From a virus: 64,000 bases of DNA. Positions 30,745 through 38,200 of the stretch are shown in pieces. Each line of letters opens with the position of its first letter. The stretch's first letter is position 1. The position numbers and the translations under genes were made by a program. Under the pieces are notes generated by a model, which worked only from the letters and a program-made list of their open reading frames with translations, did not search any database and was not told the origin of the DNA. The DNA is taken from IMG/VR virus record IMGVR_UViG_3300033064_000964, positions 1 to 64,000 of that record. One strand, 5' to 3'.

Positions 30745-31745
30745 GCAAGAAAAAGACCCTCGGGGTCGGGCTGGACATCGGGACGATGAACATCGTCTCC
30801 GCTCGCAGCGTCGGTGGCAGCATCGAGACGAAGCGGATGCGGGACGCCTTCATGTCCATGCCCCCGAACAAGACCCGGATGCTCAAGCTCTCGCAGACCA
30901 GCTTCGTCGAGCGTGAACATGACGTGCTCCTCCTGGGCGACGCAGCGATGGAGATGGCCAACGTATTCGGCGGCAACCCCCGCCGTCCCCTGGCCGGTGG
31001 GCTCATCGCTGCCGGGGAGTCCGATGCCCTGAGCGTGTTGAAGCTCCTGATCAAGAACGTGCTCGGGGAGCCGCAGATCGAGAACGAGGTCTGCTACTTC
31101 AGCGTCCCGGCCCCACCCCTCGACCAGCCCGGCAAGGACATCATCTACCACCGTGGGGTCTTCGAGCGCATCGTCGAGGAGTGCGGGTTCGACCCCTTCC
31201 CCGCCAACGAGGCGATGGCCATCATCTTCTCCGAGTGCGCTGCCGAGGGCTTCAGCGGTCTGTCCTTCAGCTTCGGCTCCGGGATGACCAACGTCGCGCT
31301 CGCGCTGAACACGACCGAGGTGCTGTCCTTCTCCGTCCAGCGAGGCGGTGACTGGATCGATGAGCACGCAGCTCAGGCGGTGGGGATGACCCAGGCTCAG
31401 ATGTGCGCCCTCAAGGAGGGTGGCATCGACCTGATGACCCACGCGACGCAGCCGGAGGAGGCGGTCGCCCTGTACTACAAGGCGATGATCGACTTCGCCC
31501 TGGACCAGGTGGCGGCCCACTTCGTCGCGCAGTCCGGCCAGTTCACCTTCCCCAAGCCCATCCCCATCATCGTGTCCGGTGGGACGAGCATGGCGGGCGG
31601 GTTCCTCGATTTCTTCAACAACGTCTGGCGCAAGAAGAAGCGGAAGTTCCCCATCGAGGTCAGCGAGATCCGCTCGGCCAAGGACCCGCTCAACGCGGTG
31701 GCGTTCGGGATGCTCATCCAGGCGATGCAGGAGTACGAGGAGTGA
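30741..31745 (+). CDS. Actin/Hsp70-fold ATPase
   Basis: 334 residues. Phosphate-1 loop GLDIGTMNI (about residues 9-17), phosphate-2 loop FSFGSGMTNVAL (about 177-188) and adenosine motif IIVSGGTSMAGGF (about 275-287) define the actin/Hsp70/ParM/MreB superfamily. Length is near that of MreB/ParM. It lies inside a virion-gene operon rather than beside a centromere-like repeat. Roles could be DNA or capsid positioning, plasmid-like segregation, or chaperone-like assembly. Starts and ends in 4-base overlaps. Confidence 0.85.
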   Translation: MSKKKTLGVGLDIGTMNIVSARSVGGSIETKRMRDAFMSMPPNKTRMLKLSQTSFVEREHDVLLLGDAAMEMANVFGGNPRRPLAGGLIAAGESDALSVLKLLIKNVLGEPQIENEVCYFSVPAPPLDQPGKDIIYHRGVFERIVEECGFDPFPANEAMAIIFSECAAEGFSGLSFSFGSGMTNVALALNTTEVLSFSVQRGGDWIDEHAAQAVGMTQAQMCALKEGGIDLMTHATQPEEAVALYYKAMIDFALDQVAAHFVAQSGQFTFPKPIPIIVSGGTSMAGGFLDFFNNVWRKKKRKFPIEVSEIRSAKDPLNAVAFGMLIQAMQEYEE

Positions 31746-32236
31746 CCGATTTCACCCAGGTCCACCACCTGCTCTGCGACCCGGAGCGGCCCGTGCCGAA
31801 GGACGGGGTGGACTACAGGTTCACCTGTGCATCGAAGTGCGACAACGAACTGACGTGGGCCTGTACGGGCTCAGAACACCGTGCCGGGCTGGAGATCATC
31901 TGCACCTGCCCGTGCCACCAGGAGATTCCATCCGTGACCACCATCAAGAGCTTCGACGCAGCGTATGTGACCCCGGACGGGAAGATGAACGTGGAGGGGT
32001 TGGTGCTCAACCCCTCCACGGCGACGACGAAGGCCCGTGTCCGTGTCACCGTCGAGATCCTCGACTGCCCGGAGGTCGGTGACACCAGCTACTCGTTCAC
32101 CCTCGACGAGGCGGTCATCTCGAACAGCCGCGAGGTGAAGCAGGTCGAGCTGCCGGACGGTGGGTACGAGCTGGTGTCCAGCCCGGATGTCACCTGGTCG
32201 ATCACGGGCACGGAGCTGGACGTTCCGAGCCACTGA
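31742..32236 (+). CDS. Hypothetical protein, partner of actin-like gene
   Basis: 164 residues from GTG 31742, overlapping the actin-like stop (GTGA). The N-terminal half has several Cys (TCASKCDNELTWAC, ICTCPCHQE), probably a zinc site. The C-terminal ~100 residues are beta-rich (KARVRVTVEILDCP, YSFTLDEAVI) like an immunoglobulin-fold module. Translational coupling hints at joint function with the ATPase. Confidence 0.55.
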   Translation: MTDFTQVHHLLCDPERPVPKDGVDYRFTCASKCDNELTWACTGSEHRAGLEIICTCPCHQEIPSVTTIKSFDAAYVTPDGKMNVEGLVLNPSTATTKARVRVTVEILDCPEVGDTSYSFTLDEAVISNSREVKQVELPDGGYELVSSPDVTWSITGTELDVPSH

Positions 32237-32261
32237 TCCGCCTATCAGCGGCGGGAGGTAG

Positions 32262-32282
32262 ATGTACTTCCAGCTAACCGAG
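32262..32282 (+). other. Detached original start of the 33137 gene
   Basis: GGGAGGTAG then ATG and codons for YFQLTE at 32262-32282. The same peptide YFQLTE is encoded again, with synonymous changes, at 33128-33145 just before the structural gene continues. The endonuclease gene lies between the two copies. Either an insertion that carried a recoded copy, or a splicing unit. Confidence 0.6.
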
Positions 32283-32294
32283 TTCCGGCCGGTA

Positions 32295-32306
32295 GTTCTC
32301 CTATCA
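32295..32306 (+). promoter_or_regulatory. Late-type promoter motif
   Basis: GTTCTCCTATCA, 31 bp before the endonuclease start at 32337. A hairpin ACCTTC-GTCAGTT-GAAGGT follows at once (32306-32324). A related CTATCA lies at 32242, 20 bp before the detached start. Confidence 0.35.
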
Positions 32307-32336
32307 CCTTCGTCAGTTGAAGGTACGGAGACCCAC

Positions 32337-33140
32337 ATGCCATCTCGCAAGCACCACCTCATCGACAAGAGCCTCCTCACCAGACTCTATTTTGATGAGG
32401 AACGGTCACTTCGAGCCATCGTGGTGGCAACTGGGACGAACTACCGCCTGGTCAGGGACTCTTTCAAAGCACATGGGTTGTCCTGGCGGTCGAAGTCGGA
32501 GGCTCGTGCTGGTCGGCCTTGGGACGATGTCACCAGGGCCAAAATCGCTTCCACAAGGTCAGGACAGAAAGATGCTCCTGAGGTAGCCGCCCGAAAGCGG
32601 AGGCAACTGTCCACTGCGGGCGGGCGCGGGTGGAACAAGGGGTTGACAGCGGCAACGGACGAGAGGGTCGCACGGCAGCGAGATGCTTCCGTTGTGGTTA
32701 TGCATACTCCAGAGTTCCGTGCTCGTGCATCGCAAGCTAAGGCGGCACAAATCGAAGCCGGAGGCTACTGGGACCGGGGCTACGTCGAGACCCAGAAGTC
32801 CGGGCGCTTGTACTTCATGTCCTCGTGGGAGAGGAGGCGTTGGCTTGAGCTGGATGCTGATCCCGATGTCGTGCAGTTCACTCGTCATCCGTGCCGTATC
32901 CCCTACCAGTGGGAGGGTAACCAGCATTTGTATCTGCCAGACGTGCTGATTGGGTACACCGATGGCAGCAAGGTGTTGGAGGAGATCAAGCCCCGAGCAC
33001 TGCTAGATCGTCCGCACAAGGGGCAGAGTCGTCTGCTCGCCAAGGTGCAAGCTGGAGTTGACCATGCAGCCTCTCAAGGCTGGGGTTGGCGGATCTTCTC
33101 GTATGACGGAGAAGGGGGTGCGTCATTTATTTCCAGTTGA
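32337..33140 (+). CDS. Homing-type endonuclease, NUMOD3 plus TnsA-like nuclease
   Basis: 267 residues from ATG 32337 with ACGGAG upstream; the same frame stays open back to 32262. N-terminal helix-turn-helix-like region (EERSLRAIVVATGTNYRLVRD). A NUMOD3 motif GWNKGLT lies in the middle. The C-terminal nuclease-like core is YFMSSWERRRWLELDADPDV, YLPDVLIGYTDG and VLEEIKPRALL, i.e. E...D...ExK of the TnsA/PD-(D/E)xK type. It splits the start of a virion gene, as expected for a homing element. Confidence 0.75.
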   Translation: MPSRKHHLIDKSLLTRLYFDEERSLRAIVVATGTNYRLVRDSFKAHGLSWRSKSEARAGRPWDDVTRAKIASTRSGQKDAPEVAARKRRQLSTAGGRGWNKGLTAATDERVARQRDASVVVMHTPEFRARASQAKAAQIEAGGYWDRGYVETQKSGRLYFMSSWERRRWLELDADPDVVQFTRHPCRIPYQWEGNQHLYLPDVLIGYTDGSKVLEEIKPRALLDRPHKGQSRLLAKVQAGVDHAASQGWGWRIFSYDGEGGASFISS

Positions 33141-34318
33141 CCGAGGCGTTGAAGAGACGGTTCATCGAGGAGCTGCGACGCTACTGGTCGCAGCACCCGA
33201 AGTACCGTGACGACCTCGTGCAGAACATCCAGGGGAAGTTCAGCTTCAAGGAGAGGCCCCAGCACGGGATCATCATCAAGACCGGCTCGGGCAACCGGGT
33301 AGACCTCTCAGCCGACAACTACATCGGCGTGATCGAGTCCTACTGCCTGATGACCCGGGTGAAGAACAAGCCCGGCCTCTCGGTCGAGTGGGTCCGCGAG
33401 GACTCCGTCGCCATCCAGAACAACAACGGCTACTTCCCCTCGCCTCCCGGCCTCTACTACCTCGACGTGCAGGATGAGGACGGGAAGCTCGTCTTCTACG
33501 TGGACCCGCTCGTCGAGGTCTTCCACGAGCCCGTGAGCCTCATCACCCCGACGAGTGGCCAGCTCCAGCAGACCCCGGTGATCGGCAGCCTCCGGCTCTT
33601 CGAGCAGCCGTCCCGCTTCCAGCTCGTAGAGGGCGTGAACTACGACCTCGACGCCACAGGGGGCATCACCCTGACCAGCCCGTTGACGGGTGGCCGGTGG
33701 TTGCAGGCGGACTACCGCTACCCCACAGCATCAACGGGGCCGTACACCATCCACGAGATGCACGCGAACAACGTGGCCGTCCCCGGAGTGGTCATCGCCT
33801 TCGGTCGGCGAGCACAGGCGGGCGACCAGATTGCCATCATGGTCCACGACATCCGGCGGCCCGCCTACATGGAGTACGGCGGGAAGTGGGAGCTGACCCT
33901 CGACTGCGACGTGATGAGCCGGGATGTCCACGCCCAGCAGGAGATCGTGGACCAGACGGTCATCTACCTCTGGGGCGTGCTCCGGTCGCACCTCTCGCAC
34001 AAGGGCATCGAAATCACGGATGTCTCGATGGGCGGTGAGTCAGAGGAGGTCTACGACGAGAACGGTGACGACTACTTCTACAACGCCAACTTCACCATCA
34101 CCTGCCAGACCGACTGGTCCATCCATGTCCCCATCGACGGCTGGATGCGGCAGGCAGCTCCCCTGACTCGCGCTCAGGCTGCCCAGATTGCTGCCCTCTC
34201 CGACGATGAACTTCGGGGGGAGGACGGTAACATCGTGGGTCTGGAGGCCCTTGGCGTCGAAGCGATCCAGGACCCCTTCTGGTCCGGCCGCCGAGGAACC
34301 TTCGAGATGGTGAAGTAG
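33137..34318 (+). CDS. Virion structural protein with displaced start
   Basis: About 393 residues. The N-terminus TEALKRRFIEELRRYW, then QNIQGKFSFKERPQHGIIIKTGSGNRVDLSADNY, split by loops, is a pattern I know from large-phage virion proteins that begin M-(Y/F)-FQ-x-TEA. Here the codons before TTG 33137 read IYFQ, with ATT at 33125 in place of ATG and GGGGG five bases before it. Translation may start at ATT 33125 or TTG 33137, or the original ATG at 32262 may be joined by splicing. The endonuclease stop overlaps. The middle is beta-rich; a neck or tail role is inferred. Confidence 0.6.
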   Translation: MTEALKRRFIEELRRYWSQHPKYRDDLVQNIQGKFSFKERPQHGIIIKTGSGNRVDLSADNYIGVIESYCLMTRVKNKPGLSVEWVREDSVAIQNNNGYFPSPPGLYYLDVQDEDGKLVFYVDPLVEVFHEPVSLITPTSGQLQQTPVIGSLRLFEQPSRFQLVEGVNYDLDATGGITLTSPLTGGRWLQADYRYPTASTGPYTIHEMHANNVAVPGVVIAFGRRAQAGDQIAIMVHDIRRPAYMEYGGKWELTLDCDVMSRDVHAQQEIVDQTVIYLWGVLRSHLSHKGIEITDVSMGGESEEVYDENGDDYFYNANFTITCQTDWSIHVPIDGWMRQAAPLTRAQAAQIAALSDDELRGEDGNIVGLEALGVEAIQDPFWSGRRGTFEMVK

Positions 34319-34326
34319 GAGCGAGC

Positions 34327-34566
34327 ATGGAAGAGGTCCGCCACAAGACGGCGAAGGCGTGGGTCGAGGCCATCGACAAGAGTCACGAGCTGGAGCCCGG
34401 CGACGACGCCCGGCGGCGATGCCTCGGGTTCTTCGACCACACGGACGAGAAGCACCACATCCTGAGCATCACCCTGGCGAAAGCCACCGGCAAGGCGCTG
34501 GGTGATCAGAGGGAACTCCTGAAGACCCCGGAGGGCCGCGCGAAGCTCATCGAGGGCCGTGCCTGA
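34327..34566 (+). CDS. Hypothetical small phage protein
   Basis: 79 residues, TAGGAG 7 bases upstream. Charged and helical (KAWVEAIDKSHELEPGDDARRRC, split by turns). Stop overlaps the next ATG. No family recognised. Confidence 0.55.
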   Translation: MEEVRHKTAKAWVEAIDKSHELEPGDDARRRCLGFFDHTDEKHHILSITLAKATGKALGDQRELLKTPEGRAKLIEGRA

Positions 34567-34994
34567 TGCCCCTCTACACCTTCCAGTGCGAGTGCGGCGT
34601 CCAGTTCGATGCCCGTGCAGCCATCGCCGACCGGGAGCAGACGAAGCCCTGCCCCGCCTGCCCGGAGCAGGGCAGGCCCATCCCCCCGTCCGGTGTTCAC
34701 GGTCACTTCAAGAAGGAGGTGACCGGCCCCGTGCCGCAGAACACGGGCATCCACGACCTCGACACGAAGATCGACCGCGTGATCGGGCAGTCCAGCCACC
34801 AGGGCTGGGAGGTGGCCGAGGGGCGGAAGCGGATGAAGGAGGAAGTCATGCACCGTGAAGGCGTCACGGGCCACGACCTCTCCAAGAATCTCGACGGCTC
34901 CTACCGGGTGCTCAAGCCCGAAGAACGGGGTCTGCATGAACGCAGTCAGGCGATCCACCAGGCTGCGGGCGAGCGCAACAAGCCCAAGGGGTAG
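34566..34994 (+). CDS. FmdB-type zinc-ribbon protein (second copy)
   Basis: 142 residues. MPLYTFQCECG and CPACPEQG give a CxC...CxxC zinc ribbon of the FmdB type, as in the gene at 1715. The C-terminal 90 residues are charged and helical (EGRKRMKEEVMHREGV). Last gene before a 230-bp leader. Function unknown. Confidence 0.75.
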   Translation: MPLYTFQCECGVQFDARAAIADREQTKPCPACPEQGRPIPPSGVHGHFKKEVTGPVPQNTGIHDLDTKIDRVIGQSSHQGWEVAEGRKRMKEEVMHREGVTGHDLSKNLDGSYRVLKPEERGLHERSQAIHQAAGERNKPKG

Positions 34995-35224
34995 TCGGTA
35001 GTTTGACTATCCCGCACGCTTATCAGCGAAGGGCAAGTTCGTAGAACGCGCCTCGGCACCTCCTCTCCGCACCGGAGATGGCTAGACGGATCAACGACGG
35101 AATGAGCCACAGCTTGTGCTTCCCCTGATGGGGACCTGCCTCCCGCGCTTCGGCGGGGATGGACACGATGAAGCCACACGGACTGACGCTCGAACCCTGT
35201 TGACCCTTCTCGTGAGGTGCCCTG
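34995..35224 (+). promoter_or_regulatory. 230-bp leader of the tail sheath gene
   Basis: No convincing gene. It holds a late-type motif GTTTGACTATCC (35001-35012), the recurrent hairpin copy C (35058-35086) and small stems TCCCC-TGAT-GGGGA (35126-35139) and CCCGC-GCTTCG-GCGGG. A GAGG ribosome site lies 9 bases before the sheath ATG. A short ORF of 16 codons starts at 35078 inside the conserved element. The length suggests a long structured 5' untranslated region. Confidence 0.5.
35058..35086 (+). promoter_or_regulatory. Recurrent leader hairpin (copy C)
   Basis: CCTCCTCTCCG-CAC-CGGAGATGGCTAGA: a TCTCCG/CGGAGA stem with the flanks CCTCC and TGGCT-GA shared with copy B at 49564. Downstream ACGACGGAA and GCTTGT are also shared with copy B, which argues for a conserved RNA rather than chance. 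Confidence 0.45.
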
Positions 35225-38200
35225 ATGGCTTTCCCCGGTCTGAACTACGCCCCGCCCAACGTCTACACCCGTACCGAGTACGAGAACCCTCTCCAGGGGG
35301 CCATCGAGTCTTTGAAGATCCCGATCTTCATCGGTGAGGGCAACGAGTACCTGTCCCAGGTGGACCTGGAGTGCGTGCGCGGCTCGTCCGCGACCATCGA
35401 CCAGCGCATCGTCGGCGAAGACATGACGGGCCGTGCGGTCGTCAGCGTCTCTGCCACGGGCGTCGTGACGCGGGGTGCCTTCAACGGCGTGCTCAACCGG
35501 GTGCAGGTCCAGAACCTCCCCGTCGTGGACGGCTCCGGTCGGGGCACGACCAGCAACAGCCGCAGCGACGTGACGGTGACCCTGAACGGGCTCCCGGTGG
35601 TCGTGACGGCCCTGGACGGTGCGGCAGGCATCCTGACCCTCGCGCAGTCCCCGGCTCTGGGCGACCTCCTGCGGGTGAGCTACTACTTCAACCGTGAGGA
35701 CACGCTCGTCACGGACGACCTCTCGGAGCAGGTGACCACCCTGGCGGCCCTCATCGAGGCGTCCGTGGGCATCAAGGACGTGAACGCCCCGACGCCGGGC
35801 ACCACGACCATCGACCTGCACGCTGACGTGCTCGGGCCGAGTGGTCAGGTCATCGTCCCGGCGAACAACGTGCTGAACCTGGTCGTGGACGGAACGACGG
35901 TCGCGCTGACGCTGACCCCGAAGACCGACTACACGATGCAGCAGATCTCCAACGTGATCTCGGCTGCGGGCTTCGGGACGTTGACGGGTGCCACCTTCGT
36001 CAACAACCACGGCGAGAGCACTCTCTCGCTGAACGCCGACCACGACCTGACGGTCCTGGAGGGGACGGCGAACGCCCTGCTGGGGCTGGTCACGGGCTCC
36101 GTGAGCATCCGCCGGAAGACCTTCTACACGTTCAACGGCCCCATCGTGGACGGCACCAACGGCGGCGTTACGACGACCGACCCGAGCCACGTCGTCGTCA
36201 AGGTGGACGGCGTGCAGGTCATCCCGACCACCGTGGACGGGGCGACCCGGGCCATCACCCTCGCGCAGGCTCCCGAGGCCGGTTCGACGGTGACGGCGAC
36301 CTACTGGTTCAACACCTGGCAGGACACCTACGACCACCTGGCCCACGTGAACGTCACGAGCGTCGAGCGGGTCGGTGATGTCCCCGGCGGCAGCCAGTAC
36401 ACGCAGGAAGCGGACTTCATCCTCCAGAACGACCGGGTGATGTGGGGCACGGCAGCCTCGGTCGTCAGCGGCATCACGACCACGGGGTCGGAGCTGCTCG
36501 ACGACACGCAGGTCACCCCGACGCTGGTGGACAACCGGACCTTCATGTCCCTCTGCACGCCGGTCACGTCCGCACAGGGCACGGTCAGCACGAGCGACTT
36601 CCAGCTCCCCCTGAGCCCGACGCTGGGCAACGGGCGTTCGACGAGCCTCGGTCAGAGCCTCTTCCAGAGCATCAGCAACAACCGCATCGGCGTCCCGGTG
36701 AACCGGCCCGACGTGGTGGATGTCTACTGGGGCTTCTCGGTGGAAGACGCGCTGGTGCGCGGGCAGGTCGAGGTCATCAAGGTCGAGGGCAGTGTCATCA
36801 CCCTGCCGGTGAACGTCCCGGTCGGGGCCAGCGTCTTCGCCAGCTTCTATCACAACATGATCGTGGACATGGAGTACACGCTGGCCGTGGTCCTGCCCGG
36901 CATCAGCGGCGTGGGCACCTACACCATCGCCGACTCCGCAGGCTCCAGCGTCTTCACGCCGACCTTCGACAACAGCACGAAGTCGGCGGGCCTGACGGGC
37001 ATCGAGATCGTCTTCCCGAGCGGCTCCGAGTTGACCCCGGACCTCCACTTCGAGGGAGGTGCCGGGACCGGCTTCACCGGCCCCATCGAAGAGGTCGTCA
37101 CGGTCACCCTCGCGGCGACCCAGGACACCCCGGCGAAGTTCACGGTCTCCGGCCCCTCGCCCTACGTCTTCGTCCCCGGTGAGTCCGACCTCATCGCCAT
37201 GACGATCAACGGGGACCTGGTCCTCCCGGTCGCGGGCACCGACATGGACGTGCTCTCCGGCGGTGGTCTGGGCGTCATGGCCCACTTCGTCGGCAACGAG
37301 GTGGTCTACCCGGACGGCATCGACTTCGACGCGGCTGACTTCGTGAACGGCAACGAGCAGGTCATCCTCACCCTCGACGCGGTGGAGGTCACGGCGACCG
37401 TCGAGGCCGCTGCGAACGTGACCGTGGACGGTTGGGTCGCGGCCATCAACGAGGCGGCTGACGGCCACCAGGGCGTCGCAGGCGCGGGTGCCCCGGCTAC
37501 CACGACCTTCGAGCTGGCAGCGGGCAGCCGTTCCGCCGTGGACAACTACTACGCCGGGTGGCGGGTGGTCGTCGGCAGCGGTGCCTTCGCCATCACGGCG
37601 GGTTCCATCGGTACGGTCGCCAGCTACGTCGGAGCCACGGGCATCATCACCCTGACGGCGGCCATCGCCGGGGCCGCCATCTTCACGGTGGGCGATCCCT
37701 ACCGCATCTACAACCCCGACACGATGGCCGAGGTCAAGGGAGCCACGCGCTTCAACGGTCCCATCGACCTGTCGGGTGGTGCGGGCTTCGACACCCTGAC
37801 CCTGCGGTTCAACTGTCTCGCCACGGGGGGTGCGGTGAACATCAGTGCCGGTGTGGCGGCCCTGCACGCATCGGTCACCGCTCTGGCGACGGCCCTCAAC
37901 ACGGCCTTCCGTGGGGCCTCCGGCAGCGACATCCTGGTCACCCCGGCGGTCGGCTCCCCCATCGCCCTCGCCATCGTCGGTGATGTCCTCCTCTCGGGTC
38001 TGGACTTCATCTTCACGGCGGACGGCGAGGGTCGCCTGACGGTGGTGGTTCAGCTCCCGGGCCTCTCGGCGGCGGGCTTCCTGGAGTTCGTGGCACAGGG
38101 CGCAGCGGTCGATGACCTGGGAATCCTCGCGGGCTTCGACGTGGGCACGGCTGGCAGCGGCCAGATGAAGCTGAACATCGGCGAGGTGGCGAAGAGCTAC

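Noticed and set aside
31867-31896. GGGCTCAGA inside the gene at 31742
   Set aside because: The second block is absent at the fixed 14-base distance and it lies within coding sequence, so it is not counted as a promoter.
32283-33145. Group I intron carrying the endonuclease
   Set aside because: No exon junction gives the usual U before the 5' site and G at the 3' end while keeping frame, and no clear P3-P7 core was seen. Kept only as an alternative to a recoded insertion.
35078-35128. 16-codon ORF starting in the recurrent hairpin before the sheath gene
   Set aside because: Too short to support alone. The equivalent ATG in copy B opens a different, longer frame and copy A has none of similar sequence, so a conserved leader peptide is not supported.
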